From assembly GCA_963700775.1 (NCBI GenBank), contig CAVOYU010000002.1:62001-126000 (forward strand): a stretch of DNA of 64,000 nucleotides, in the 5' to 3' direction. Shown one piece after another: positions 40,769-49,007 of the stretch. Each line of letters opens with the position of its first letter. The first letter of the stretch is position 1. The notes under the pieces are model-generated. The model made no database searches. It worked only from the letters and a program-made list of their open reading frames with translations, and was not told the DNA's origin. Origin of the DNA: Thermohalobaculum sp963700775. GTDB lineage: Bacteria > Pseudomonadota > Alphaproteobacteria > Rhodobacterales > Rhodobacteraceae. A program made the position numbers and the translations under genes.

Positions 40769-41260
40769 TTACTCAGCCCTGGGTGCGCGGTCCGGGCGCG
40801 GGCCCCGGTCGCCACGATCACCCCGGTCGCCGCGATCCCCGCGATCACCCCGGTCGCCGCGATCCCCGCGGTCGCCGCGATCACCCCGGTCGCGATCGCC
40901 ACGGAATCCGCCGCGGCCGCCGCGCTCGTCGCGGCTGCTGCGCGCCTGAATCACGGCGCTGGGACCTTCCTCGTGGGCATCGACCTTGATGGTGAGGACG
41001 CGCATGACGTCGTCGTGGAGGCCCATCAGGCGCTCCATCTCCTTCACCGCCGCGGCGGGCGCGTCGGTGCGCATGTAGCCGTAATGGCCCTTGCGGTTCT
41101 TCTTGATCTTGTAGGCCAGGGTGCGCAGGCCCCAGTACTCGGTGCCGACGATCGAACCGCCATTGTCCTTCAGGATCTGGCCGAAATGCTCGACAAGACC
41201 TTCCGCCTGGGCGTTCGACAGGTCCTGGCGCGCGATGAAGACATGCTCGTAGAGAGCCAT
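40769..41260 (-). CDS. rpsF: 30S ribosomal protein S6 with a long Arg-Gly-Asp repeat tail
   Basis: S6 partners S18 on the small-subunit platform. The first 100 residues are typical: MALYEHVFIARQDLSNAQAE, the TEYWGLRTLAYKIKKNRKGH block and YMRTDAPAAAVKEMERLMG. The total is 163 residues, and the C-terminus from about residue 112 is a low-complexity tail: RDERGGRGGFRGDRD followed by around nine repeats of RGD. The coding DNA is correspondingly repetitive. The tail is charged and surely disordered. ATG 41260 lies at the head of the operon; the in-frame sequence upstream is not family-like. Confidence 0.93.
   Translation of the reverse strand: MALYEHVFIARQDLSNAQAEGLVEHFGQILKDNGGSIVGTEYWGLRTLAYKIKKNRKGHYGYMRTDAPAAAVKEMERLMGLHDDVMRVLTIKVDAHEEGPSAVIQARSSRDERGGRGGFRGDRDRGDRGDRGDRGDRGDRGDRGDRGDRGDRGPRPDRAPRAE
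40804..40905. repeat. Imperfect tandem repeats coding the S6 Arg-Gly-Asp tail
   Basis: Repeated words of the GGTCGCCGCGATC type, grouped into irregular units of about 27 bases, occupy roughly 100 bases within rpsF. The unit length is a multiple of three, so copy-number changes keep the reading frame. This favours length variation by slippage or recombination. Confidence 0.75.
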
Positions 41261-41315
41261 CGTCACGTCCTTTGCTCTGGCGCGCTTCAAAATACGGGGG
41301 TCGATCTCCCGAACC

Positions 41316-41375
41316 CGTATACGAGAGGCGACGCGATCGAATAACCTCGGGAGAGAGCGGGCGTATACGCGCCCG
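41316..41375. promoter_or_regulatory. Twin CGTATACG palindromes between rpsF and the P1 peptidase gene
   Basis: The 8-base palindrome CGTATACG occurs at 41316-41323 and 41362-41369, 46 bases apart. The second lies inside a longer dyad with arms CGGGCG and CGCCCG (41358-41375). Both are in the 169-base divergent region upstream of both genes. They may be operators, or the TATACG words may serve as -10 elements. No protein is known to me for this site. Confidence 0.3.
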
Positions 41376-41429
41376 GACACGGGAATGCAAGGGGCGCGAA
41401 GGCCCCGAGGGCGGGAGGCGGGAGCGGAT

Positions 41430-42545
41430 ATGGCGAAACCGAGGGCGCGGGATCTGGGACTGGATTTTCCGGGCGAGCCGGGGGCGTGGAACGCGATCAC
41501 CGATGTCCCCGGGGTGCGGGTCGGCATGACCACGCTGATCCGGGGCGACGGGCCGCTGGTGCAGGGCCGGGGGCCGGTGCGCACCGGGGTGACGGCGATC
41601 CTGCCGCGCGAGGACGGCGCGCGGCCGTCGCCGGTCTGGGCCGGCTATGCGGCGCTGAACGGGAACGGCGAGATGACCGGCACCCACTGGATCAACGATG
41701 CCGGGTATTTCCTGGGGCCGGTCTGCATCACCAATACCCATTCGGTGGGGATGGTGCACCATGCGGTGACCGGCTGGATGATCGAGCGCTACGCGGCGGC
41801 CTATGAGCGGGCGGCTCTGTGGGCGATGCCGGTGGTCGCGGAGACCTTCGACGGGGTGCTGAACGACATCAACGGACGCCATGTGCGCGAGGAGCATGTG
41901 GTGGCGGCCCTGGACGGCGCGGCGGCCGGCCCGGTCGCGGAGGGGAATGTGGGTGGCGGCACCGGAATGATCGCCTACGAGTTCAAGGCGGGCACCGGGA
42001 CGGCGTCGCGGCGGGTCCGGGTCGGCGGCGAGGAATACACGGTCGGCGCGCTGGTTCAGGCGAATATGGGGCTGCGGCCCTGGCTGAGCGTCCTTGGGGT
42101 GCCGGTCGGCCGCCACCTGACCGCCGACCGCATGAAGCGGGACGAGGCGGGCTCGATCATCGCCGTGGTGGCGACGGACGCGCCGCTCGGCGCCCTGTCG
42201 CTGCGCCATGTGGCGCGGCGGGCCGGGCTGGGGATCGGCCGGACAGGGACGGTGGGCGGCAACAGCTCGGGCGACATCTTCCTGGCGTTCTCGACCGCGA
42301 ACCGGCGCGAGATGATGGAGTTCGAGCCGCCGGTCGGCCGGTTCGAGCTGCTGAACGGCGAGCATATCAATCCGGTCTATCTGGGTGCGGTCGAGGCGGT
42401 GGAAGAGGCGATCATCAACGCGATGGTGGCCGCCGAGGACATGACGACACTGAAGCCCGCGGGACAGATCTGCCGGGCGATCGACCATGACGAACTTGTC
42501 GAGGTGATGCGGCGCCATGGGCGGCTGCGGGCGGCTGCGGTCTGA
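41430..42545 (+). CDS. P1 family aminopeptidase (DmpA/BapA-like)
   Basis: A 371-residue self-processing Ntn-type peptidase of family S58/P1, related to L-aminopeptidase D-Ala-esterase DmpA and beta-aminopeptidases. The proenzyme splits before a nucleophilic serine, here within GGNSSGD (S279 or S280). Other typical segments are NAITDVPGVRVGMTTL, the VRTGVTAILPR segment, NGNGEMTGTHWI and EGNVGGGTGM. No signal peptide is evident, so it should be cytoplasmic. ATG 41430 follows GCGGGAGCGG. It is divergent from the rpsF operon and stands alone before fabD. Confidence 0.88.
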   Translation: MAKPRARDLGLDFPGEPGAWNAITDVPGVRVGMTTLIRGDGPLVQGRGPVRTGVTAILPREDGARPSPVWAGYAALNGNGEMTGTHWINDAGYFLGPVCITNTHSVGMVHHAVTGWMIERYAAAYERAALWAMPVVAETFDGVLNDINGRHVREEHVVAALDGAAAGPVAEGNVGGGTGMIAYEFKAGTGTASRRVRVGGEEYTVGALVQANMGLRPWLSVLGVPVGRHLTADRMKRDEAGSIIAVVATDAPLGALSLRHVARRAGLGIGRTGTVGGNSSGDIFLAFSTANRREMMEFEPPVGRFELLNGEHINPVYLGAVEAVEEAIINAMVAAEDMTTLKPAGQICRAIDHDELVEVMRRHGRLRAAAV

Positions 42546-42639
42546 CGGCCTCGGCTTGACAGCAGGGGTCCGGCGGGCCAGAGAGCGGGCGAAGACGGGG
42601 TGGGCAATGGCGGGGCGGGTAATGACGGGGGAGGCACCG

Positions 42640-43586
42640 ATGCGCGCATTCACGTTTCCCGGACAGGGCGCCCAGGCGGTCGGCATGGGCCGCGACCTGG
42701 CGGACGCCTATCCGGCTGCGGCGGCCGTATTCCAGGAGGTCGACGAGGCGCTGGGCGAGAAGCTGAGCGCGCTGATGTGGGAAGGGCCGGCCGAGACGCT
42801 GACGCTGACGGCGAACGCGCAGCCGGCGCTGATGGCGACCTCGATGGCGGCGATGCGAGCCTTGGCGGCAGAAGGCGTGACGGTGGACGCGGCGCGCTTC
42901 GTCGCCGGCCATTCGCTGGGCGAATACTCGGCGCTGTGCGCGGCGGGCGCGCTGAGCCTCGACCGACACTGCGCGCCTGCTCAGGATCGCGCGGCAAGGC
43001 GATGCAGGCGGCGGTGCCGGTCGGCGTTGGCGCCATGGCGGCGCTGCTGGGGCTCGACTTCGACGGCCGCGCGCGCGGTGGCCGAGGAGGCGGCGCAGGG
43101 CGAGGTCTGCCAGGCGGCCAACGACAACGACCCGGCGCAGGTTGTGGTCTCGGGCCACAAGGCGCGCGGTCGAGCGGGCCGTGGAGATCGCCAAGGCGAA
43201 GGGCGCCAAGCGGGCGCTGCTGCTGCCGGTCTCCGCGCCCTTCCACTGCGCGCTGATGCAGCCGGCGGCGGACGCGATGGCCGAGGCACTGGCCGAGGTG
43301 GACATCAGGGCGCCGCAGGTGCCGCTGGTCGCCAATGTGCGCGCCGAGGCGGTGAGCGATCCCGGCGAGATCCGCGGACCTGCTGGTCGAGCAGGTCACG
43401 GGCATCGGTGCGCTGGCGCGAGTGCGTGCTGTGGATGGCCGGGCAGGGCGTGACCGAGCTGGTCGAGATCGGCGCCGGCAAGGTGCTGACCGGCCTGGCG
43501 CGGCGGATCAAGCGCGCGAGCTCGCGACGCGGGCAGTCAACACGGCGGCCGACGTCAAGGCGCTCGCCGAGGCGCTGGCGGCGTGA
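42640..43586 (+). pseudogene. fabD: Malonyl-CoA:ACP transacylase FabD, interrupted by about seven frameshifts
   Basis: FabD loads malonyl units onto ACP for fatty-acid elongation. The family motifs remain visible in pieces: FPGQGAQAVGMGRDL, the nucleophile elbow GHSLGEYSALCAAG, LLLPVSAPFHCALMQPAADA with the catalytic histidine, and VELVEIGAGKVLTGL. Conceptual reading needs single-base removals near 42963, 42988, 43065, 43165, 43376 and 43404, and one more change near 43517, to end at TGA 43584. ATG 42640 follows GGGGGAGG. fabG starts 15 bases later. Essentiality and the one-base nature of the breaks point to sequence error. Confidence 0.85.
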
Positions 43587-43600
43587 AGGGAGGAACGGGA

Positions 43601-44341
43601 ATGTTCGATCTGACCGGCAAGACGGCGCTGGTGACCGGCGCGAGCGGGCGGCATCGGCGGGGCGATCGCCCGGGCGCTGCACGCGGCAGGGCGCGACGGT
43701 GGCGCTGTCGGGCACCCGGACCGGTCCGCTGGAGGCGCTGGCCGGAGAGCTGGGCTCGCGGGTGCATGTGACGCCCTGCGACCTCTCGGACGCGGCCTCG
43801 GTCGAGGCGCTGCCGAAGGCGGCCACCGAGGCGATGGGCGGGCTGGACATCCTGGTGAACAATGCCGGCGTGACGCGGGACAACCTGTTCATGCGAATGT
43901 CGGACGAGGAATGGGCGCAGGTGATCAACGTGAACCTGACGGCGGTCTTCCGGCTGAGCCGGGCGGTGCTGCGCGGCATGATGAAGAAGCGCTGGGGGCG
44001 GATCATCGGCATCACCTCGATCGTCGGCGTCACCGGCAATCCGGGGCAGGGCAATTATGCCGCGGCCAAGGCCGGGATGATCGGCATGTCCAAGTCGCTG
44101 GCCGCCGAGGTGGCCTCGCGGAATATCACGGTGAACTGCATCGCGCCCGGTTTCATCGACCACGGCGATGACCGACAAGCTGAACGAGGACCAGAAGTCG
44201 AAGCTGATGGGTGGCATTCCGGCCGGGCGCATGGGAACCTCGGAGGAAATTGCCGCTGCGGCGGTCTATCTGGCCTCGGAGGAGGCGGCCTACGTGACCG
44301 GCCAGACCCTGCATGTGAATGGCGGAATGGCCATGATATGA
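43601..44341 (+). pseudogene. fabG: 3-oxoacyl-ACP reductase FabG, interrupted by three frameshifts
   Basis: FabG is the NADPH-dependent SDR that reduces 3-oxoacyl-ACP. The pieces show FDLTGKTALVTGASG, NNAGVTRDNLFMRMSDEEW, the catalytic SIVGVTGNPGQGNYAAAKAG and C-terminal VTGQTLHVNGGMAM. One extra base interrupts it in the glycine motif near 43646, one near 43686, and one near 44161 (expected GFIDTAMTD). All three are +1. ATG 43601 has GGGAGGAACGGG upstream. Located between fabD and acpP in the usual fabD-fabG-acpP-fabF order. Confidence 0.88.
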
Positions 44342-44484
44342 TCCCAGAAATCGGAATTTGCGCCGCGCGGCAGTTGTGCTAAGGAACGCGCGGGAAATTC
44401 CAGAGGGGCCGCCGTTGTGACGCGATGGGGCCTTGCAGCACGACCAACCAAGGGGCCCGAGGGGCCTGAGAAACAGGAGCGGAC

Positions 44485-44721
44485 ATGAGCGACATCGCGG
44501 ATCGCGTCAAGAAGATCGTCGTCGAGCATCTGGGCGTCGAGGAGGACAAGGTCGTCGAGGCCGCGAGCTTCATCGACGATCTTGGCGCGGACAGCCTCGA
44601 CACGGTCGAGCTGGTCATGGCCTTCGAGGAGGAGTTCGGTATCGAGATTCCGGACGACGCAGCCGAGAGCATCCAGACCTTCGGCGACGCAGTGAAGTTC
44701 ATCTCCGAGAAGTCGGCATAA
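44485..44721 (+). CDS. acpP: Acyl carrier protein
   Basis: ACP carries growing acyl chains on a phosphopantetheine arm. The 78-residue acidic protein has the attachment site S37 in GADSLDTVELVMAFEEEFG, and four helices of typical spacing. ATG 44485 follows ACAGGAGCGG. The 143 bases between fabG and acpP probably contain its own strong promoter, which I could not define. A rho-independent terminator follows, so much of the acpP transcript likely ends before fabF, fitting the high ACP demand. Confidence 0.97.
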   Translation: MSDIADRVKKIVVEHLGVEEDKVVEAASFIDDLGADSLDTVELVMAFEEEFGIEIPDDAAESIQTFGDAVKFISEKSA

Positions 44722-44754
44722 CCGGCTCTGATCTCGGTCCGAGACAGTGATCGA

Positions 44755-44794
44755 ACGCGGCGAACGGGCGACCGGGAGCCGCGTTTTTGTTTTT
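44755..44794 (+). terminator. Rho-independent terminator after acpP
   Basis: ACGCGGC (44755-44761) pairs with GCCGCGT (44778-44784) around a 16-base loop, followed directly by TTTTTGTTTTT. This is the clearest intrinsic terminator in the window. Partial read-through would supply fabF. Confidence 0.8.
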
Positions 44795-44889
44795 ACGGAG
44801 AGTTCCGGGTCCGGTATGAGTTCTCGCCGGGCCGGTGATGCCGCGGGATGACGGCGGCCGGCCGAGGGAAACGTGACAGGGGACAGCAG

Positions 44890-46151
44890 ATGCGCCGAGT
44901 TGTCGTAACCGGTCTGGGAATGGTGTCGCCGCTGGCCTGCGGGGTCGAGGAGACCTGGCAGAGACTGCTGGCGGGCAAGTCCGGTGCCGGCAAGATACGG
45001 CACTTCGACGCCTCGCACCTGCCCTGCCAGATCGCGTGCGAGGTTCCGGTCGGCGATGGCTCGAACGGAAGCTTCAATCCGGACGACTGGATGGCGCCGA
45101 AGGAGCAGCGCAAGGTCGACCGCTTCATCGTCTATGCGCTCTGCGCCGCCGAGCAGGCGGTGCGCGACGCCGGCTGGATGCCCGAGGACGACGAGGGTCG
45201 CGAGCGCACCGGCGTGATGATCGGCTCGGGCATCGGCGGGCTGGAGACGATCGCCGAGACCGCGGTGATCCTGAAGGAGCGCGGACCGCGGCGGATATCG
45301 CCGTTCTTCATCCCCGGTTCGCTGATCAATCTGTGCTCGGGGCAGGTGTCGATCCGCTTCGGCTTCAAGGGGCCGAACCATGCGGTGGTGACGGCTTGCT
45401 CGACGGGTGCGCATGCGATCGGCGACGCCTCGCGGCTGATCGCCTTGGCGATGCGGACGTGATGGTGGCGGGCGGGGCGGAGAGCCCGGTCTGCGAGATC
45501 GGCGTTGCCGGGTTCGCGGCCTGCAAGGCGCTGTCGACCGGCTACAACGATACTCCGGAGCGCGCTTCGCGGCCCTATGACCGCGGACGCGACGGCTTCG
45601 TGATGGGCGAGGGGTCCGGGATCGTGGTGCTGGAGGAGTACGAGCACGCGGTGAAGCGCGGCGCCAAGATCTACGCCGAAATTCTGGGATACGGCATGTC
45701 GGGCGACGCCTATCACATCACGGCGCCTTCGCCCGATGGCGATGGCGGCTTCCGGTCGATGCGGGCGGCGCTGAGGAATGCGAAGCTGGAGCCGAGCGCG
45801 GTCGATTACATCAACGCTCACGGCACCTCGACGCCGCTCGGGGACGAGATCGAGCTCGGCGCGGTGTCGCGGCTGATGGGAAACCACGCCTCGAACGTGA
45901 CCATGTCGTCGACCAAGTCGTCGACCGGCCACCTGCTGGGAGCCGCCGGGGCGGTGGAGGCGATCTTCTCGATCCTTGCCATCCGCGACCAGGTGGCGCC
46001 TCCGACCCTGAACCTCGAGGACCCGTCGGTGGATACGCCAGTCGACCTGGCGCCGCTGAAGAAGGTCGAGCGGGAGATCAAGGTTGCGCTGTCGAACTCG
46101 TTCGGGTTCGGCGGCACCAATGCATCCGTCGTCTTCGGTCAGGTTCACTGA
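44890..46151 (+). pseudogene. fabF: 3-oxoacyl-ACP synthase II FabF, interrupted by one frameshift
   Basis: FabF condenses acyl-ACP with malonyl-ACP. About 420 residues: N-terminal MRRVVVTGLGMVSPLACG, the nucleophile C170 in VTACSTGAHAIGDA, the histidines in NAHGTSTPLGD and KSSTGHLLGAAGAVE, and the C-terminal NSFGFGGTNASVVF. One base is missing near 45447 (LIALGDADVMVAGG is restored by adding a G), the only clear deletion among the breaks in this region. Open pieces are 44890-45462 and 45036-46151 in a second frame. mltG follows by 16 bases. Confidence 0.9.
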
Positions 46152-46167
46152 GGCGAGCGGAGAGCGC

Positions 46168-47151
46168 ATGCGCAATATTGCGGCAAATGTGATCTCGATC
46201 CTGATCGTCGTCGGGATCGTCCTGCTGATCGGGATCGGCTATGCGAAGCGCGAATTCGTGGCGCCGGGGCCGCTCGAGGCGGAAACGATCGTGCTGCTGC
46301 CCAGGGGGGCGGGCCTGAACGACACGTCGCGGCTGCTGATGCTGCACGGAGCGATCGACAGCGAGTTCCTGTTTCGTCTCGGTGCCCGTTACCGGCGTGA
46401 CGAGCGGGAGATCCGCTACGGCGAATACCGGATCCCTCCGGGCGCGTCGATGGAAGAGATTCTCGACATGCTGGTCCGGGGAGAGTTGATCCAGCACAAG
46501 GTCACGGTGGCCGAGGGGCTGACCACATTCCAGATCCTCGATATCCTGCGCCAAAGCGAGGTGCTGACCGGCGAGATCACGGACATACCGGCAGAGGGCA
46601 GCCTGGCGCCCGACACCTATTTCGTCGAACGCAATCAGAGCCGGGCCGAGGTGCTGAAGCGGATGTCGGAGGCGCAGGCCAAGCAGGTCGCCGAGGCCTG
46701 GGAGCAGCGCTCGCCCGACTCGCCGCTGAGAAGCCCTGAGGAGCTGCTGGTGCTGGCCTCGATCGTGGAGAAGGAAACCGGTATCCCGGAGGAGCGGCCG
46801 CGCGTGGCGTCGGTGTTCCTCAATCGGCTGAAGCGGGGGATGCGGCTGCAGTCGGACCCGACGGTGGTCTACGGGATCACCGAGGGCAAGGAGCAGCTTG
46901 GCCGGGGCCTGCGGCAATCGGAGCTCGAACGGGCGACGCCCTACAACACCTATGTGATCGACCGTCTGCCGCCGACCCCGATCGCCGCGCCCGGGCGTGA
47001 CGCGATCCTGGCGGTGGTTAACCCGGAGCCAACCGACTATCTGTATTTCGTGGCGGACGGCACCGGGGGGCATGTGTTCGCGGCGACCCTGGACGAGCAC
47101 AACCGGAACGTTGCAAAGTGGCGTGAGATAGAACAGAAAGCCAAGCCTTAA
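46168..47151 (+). CDS. mltG: Endolytic murein transglycosylase MltG
   Basis: MltG is an inner-membrane lytic transglycosylase that cuts nascent glycan strands and is thought to set their length. The 327 residues have a short N-terminus, one membrane span (VISILIVVGIVLLIGIG), a LysM-like part and the YceG domain with catalytic E201 in LASIVEKETG; RLQSDPTVVYGI and TPYNTYVIDRLPPTPI are typical. ATG 46168 is 16 bases after fabF. Its TAA stop lies within the CtrA-type box in front of the GTA cluster. AnmK in the same window recycles this enzyme class's products. Confidence 0.94.
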   Translation: MRNIAANVISILIVVGIVLLIGIGYAKREFVAPGPLEAETIVLLPRGAGLNDTSRLLMLHGAIDSEFLFRLGARYRRDEREIRYGEYRIPPGASMEEILDMLVRGELIQHKVTVAEGLTTFQILDILRQSEVLTGEITDIPAEGSLAPDTYFVERNQSRAEVLKRMSEAQAKQVAEAWEQRSPDSPLRSPEELLVLASIVEKETGIPEERPRVASVFLNRLKRGMRLQSDPTVVYGITEGKEQLGRGLRQSELERATPYNTYVIDRLPPTPIAAPGRDAILAVVNPEPTDYLYFVADGTGGHVFAATLDEHNRNVAKWREIEQKAKP

Positions 47152-47162
47152 CAAATTGTTAA
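47148..47162. promoter_or_regulatory. CtrA-type binding site (TTAA-N7-TTAA)
   Basis: TTAACAAATTGTTAA is a perfect 15-base palindrome and an exact match to the full CtrA consensus TTAA-N7-TTAA. It overlaps the mltG stop and ends 34 bases before the -35 of the GTA promoter. CtrA is a known regulator of GTA expression in Rhodobacterales. In an otherwise very G+C-rich genome the match is unlikely by chance. Confidence 0.65.
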
Positions 47163-47196
47163 AAGGATTATTTTTCAATTCACCTGAACAAATTTC

Positions 47197-47225
47197 TTGA
47201 CTCGGCGCGCGCTCTCGTGTAGAGA
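47197..47225 (+). promoter_or_regulatory. Candidate promoter of the GTA cluster
   Basis: TTGACT (47197-47202) and TAGAGA (47220-47225) are 17 bases apart in an AT-rich patch just upstream of the first GTA gene. The predicted transcript begins near 47232, giving a leader of about 80 bases to the GTG at 47313. Confidence 0.6.
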
Positions 47226-47312
47226 TCTATGCAAGCTGGAAATGGTGTGAACGGGCGGGCCGAGGGGCTCGCCTTTTGCGTTTCCGGCAGCATCACCAGG
47301 GGAACTCCACAC

Positions 47313-47669
47313 GTGAGAACGGCTGAGCAGTTCGGCCGGTGGGGGAGCGTGCGCGGGCGGAGGTGGCAAGGTCGCTTGCTGTCGACCTATGAGCGAGCGC
47401 GCAAGCAGCTTGCCCGCCTGTCGGTGAGTCTGGACGCCGAGATCGACCGACTCGGCGCTGCCATCGACCTTGAAGATCAGAAGCGCCGGAGCAGGGAGCT
47501 GAGCGACCTGGTCCGGACCTACCAGAAGGCGCTCACAATCGTGCTGGACTGCGAGGCGAAGCTCGAACGGCGGGCCGAGCTGTCGCGGCCGGGGAAGGAC
47601 CTGATCGACCTTGACGAAGCACGCGCCGAAATCGACCGCCGTCTCGCTCGCCTCGCTGAGCGAGGCTGA
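47313..47669 (+). CDS. GTA small terminase-like protein (g1)
   Basis: First gene of the cluster and at the position of g1 in RcGTA, whose product acts as the small terminase subunit for packaging. The 118-residue product is charged, with a central long helix (residues about 30-100, rich in Arg, Glu and Leu) predicted as coiled coil. It has no strong sequence motif, so the call rests mostly on position. I choose GTG 47313 with AGGGGA about 10 bases upstream; the in-frame ATG 47229 would fall at or before the predicted transcription start. The TGA lies 59 bases inside terL, an unusually large overlap. Confidence 0.7.
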   Translation: MRTAEQFGRWGSVRGRRWQGRLLSTYERARKQLARLSVSLDAEIDRLGAAIDLEDQKRRSRELSDLVRTYQKALTIVLDCEAKLERRAELSRPGKDLIDLDEARAEIDRRLARLAERG

Positions 47670-48969
47670 GCGGGAGGCGTTCCTGGGCGCCCTGTCCGGC
47701 AACGCCATGGCGGCGCTGCCATTTGTCTGGAGCTTCTGGGCCCACCCGCTGCACCAGCTCGAGCCGGAAGGCGACTGGCAGTGCTGGGTGATCATGGGCG
47801 GCCGCGGCGCGGGCAAGACCCGGGCCGGCGCCGAGTGGGTGCGGATGCAGGTCGAGGGGCCGGTGCCGGAGGCGCCCGGGCGCGCCCGGCGGATCGCGCT
47901 GGTCGGCGAGACCATCGACCAGGCGCGGGCGGTGATGGTGGAGGGCGACTCGGGGGTGATGGCGGTAACGCCGCCGGATCGGAGGCCCGAGCTCAGAGCG
48001 AGCCAGCACAAGCTGATCTGGCCGAACGGCGCCGAAGCGCGGCTGATGTCGGCGGCGAACCCGGAGGCGATGCGCGGGCCGCAATTCGACGGGGCATGGT
48101 CGGACGAGCTGGCGAAGTGGCGGAAGGGCCGCGAGGCCTGGGACATGCTGCAATTCTGCCTGCGGCTGGGCGACCGGCCGCGGCAGGTCGTGACGACGAC
48201 GCCGCGGGACAACGACCTGCTGGTCGAGATCCTCGGCGCGCCCGGCACCGTTGTGACCCATGCGGGCACGGCGGCGAACCGCGCCTATCTGGCGCCGGAC
48301 TTCCTCGACCGGCTGACGGGCCGTTTCGGCGGCACTTCGCTCGGCCGGCAGGAAATCGAGGGAGAGCTGGTGCGGGGTCGCGAAGGGGCGCTGTGGACGC
48401 CGGCCGGGCTGGACGCGGCCCGGACAAGTGATGCGCCCGAGCTCGACCGGGTGGTGGTGGCGGTGGATCCGCCCGTAACCAGCGCGCCGGGCTCGGACGA
48501 GTGTGGAATCGTTGTCGCCGGCATGCGCCGGCGGGGAGAACCGAATGACTCGGAAGTTTATGTCCTGGCTGATCTGTCGTGCGCGGGTCAAAGCCCGCGA
48601 GCTTGGGCGGGAATCGCTGCTGAAGCTTATCGAGACCATGCGGCGGACCGGCTGGTTGCCGAAGTGAACCAGGGCGGGGACCTGGTCGAGAGCATCCTGC
48701 GCCAGGTCGCGCCACAGATCAGCTACCGCGCCGTGCACGCGACCCGTGGCAAGCGGGTGCGGGCCGAGCCGGTGGCGGCGCTCTACGAGCAGGGGCGGGT
48801 CTGGCATGTGGGCGCGTTCCCGGAGCTCGAGCGGCAGATGTGCAATTTCGTCGCCGGGAACCAGAATGGCATCAAGAGTCCGGACCGGCTGGATGCGCTG
48901 GTCTGGGCAGTGACCGACCTGGTGCTGGGTGGCGGGGACGCACTCGCCCCGCGCGTCCGGAATCTTTGA
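47611..48969 (+). CDS. GTA large terminase (DNA packaging ATPase/nuclease)
   Basis: TerL drives host DNA into the prohead and cuts it by the headful mechanism. The 452 residues have Walker A GGRGAGKT at 63-70, a Walker B-like segment with a carboxylate pair in QFDGAWSDELAKW (ending WSDE), the coupling TTTPRD, and a C-terminal RNase H-like nuclease domain with acidic residues in VVAVDPPVTS and AEVNQGGDLV. TTG 47611 is the best start available, with AAGGA 11 bases upstream; the next ATG (47707) would cut the N-terminus. It overlaps g1 by 59 bases and is followed by the portal after 38 bases. Confidence 0.92.
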   Translation: MTKHAPKSTAVSLASLSEAEREAFLGALSGNAMAALPFVWSFWAHPLHQLEPEGDWQCWVIMGGRGAGKTRAGAEWVRMQVEGPVPEAPGRARRIALVGETIDQARAVMVEGDSGVMAVTPPDRRPELRASQHKLIWPNGAEARLMSAANPEAMRGPQFDGAWSDELAKWRKGREAWDMLQFCLRLGDRPRQVVTTTPRDNDLLVEILGAPGTVVTHAGTAANRAYLAPDFLDRLTGRFGGTSLGRQEIEGELVRGREGALWTPAGLDAARTSDAPELDRVVVAVDPPVTSAPGSDECGIVVAGMRRRGEPNDSEVYVLADLSCAGQSPRAWAGIAAEAYRDHAADRLVAEVNQGGDLVESILRQVAPQISYRAVHATRGKRVRAEPVAALYEQGRVWHVGAFPELERQMCNFVAGNQNGIKSPDRLDALVWAVTDLVLGGGDALAPRVRNL

Positions 48970-49007
48970 CCGACGGCAAGATCGTCAACGACGGAGACCA
49001 TCGCGAC

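Noticed and set aside
40804..40905. CRISPR-like array
   Set aside because: The repeats are contiguous, in frame with rpsF, and have no unique spacers.
42640..44341. Programmed frameshifting in fabD and fabG
   Set aside because: Too many sites, no slippery heptamer with downstream structure, and the single-base pattern fits sequence error better.
47229..47312. ATG 47229 as the start of g1
   Set aside because: It falls at or before the predicted transcription start and has no ribosome-binding site, while GTG 47313 has one.
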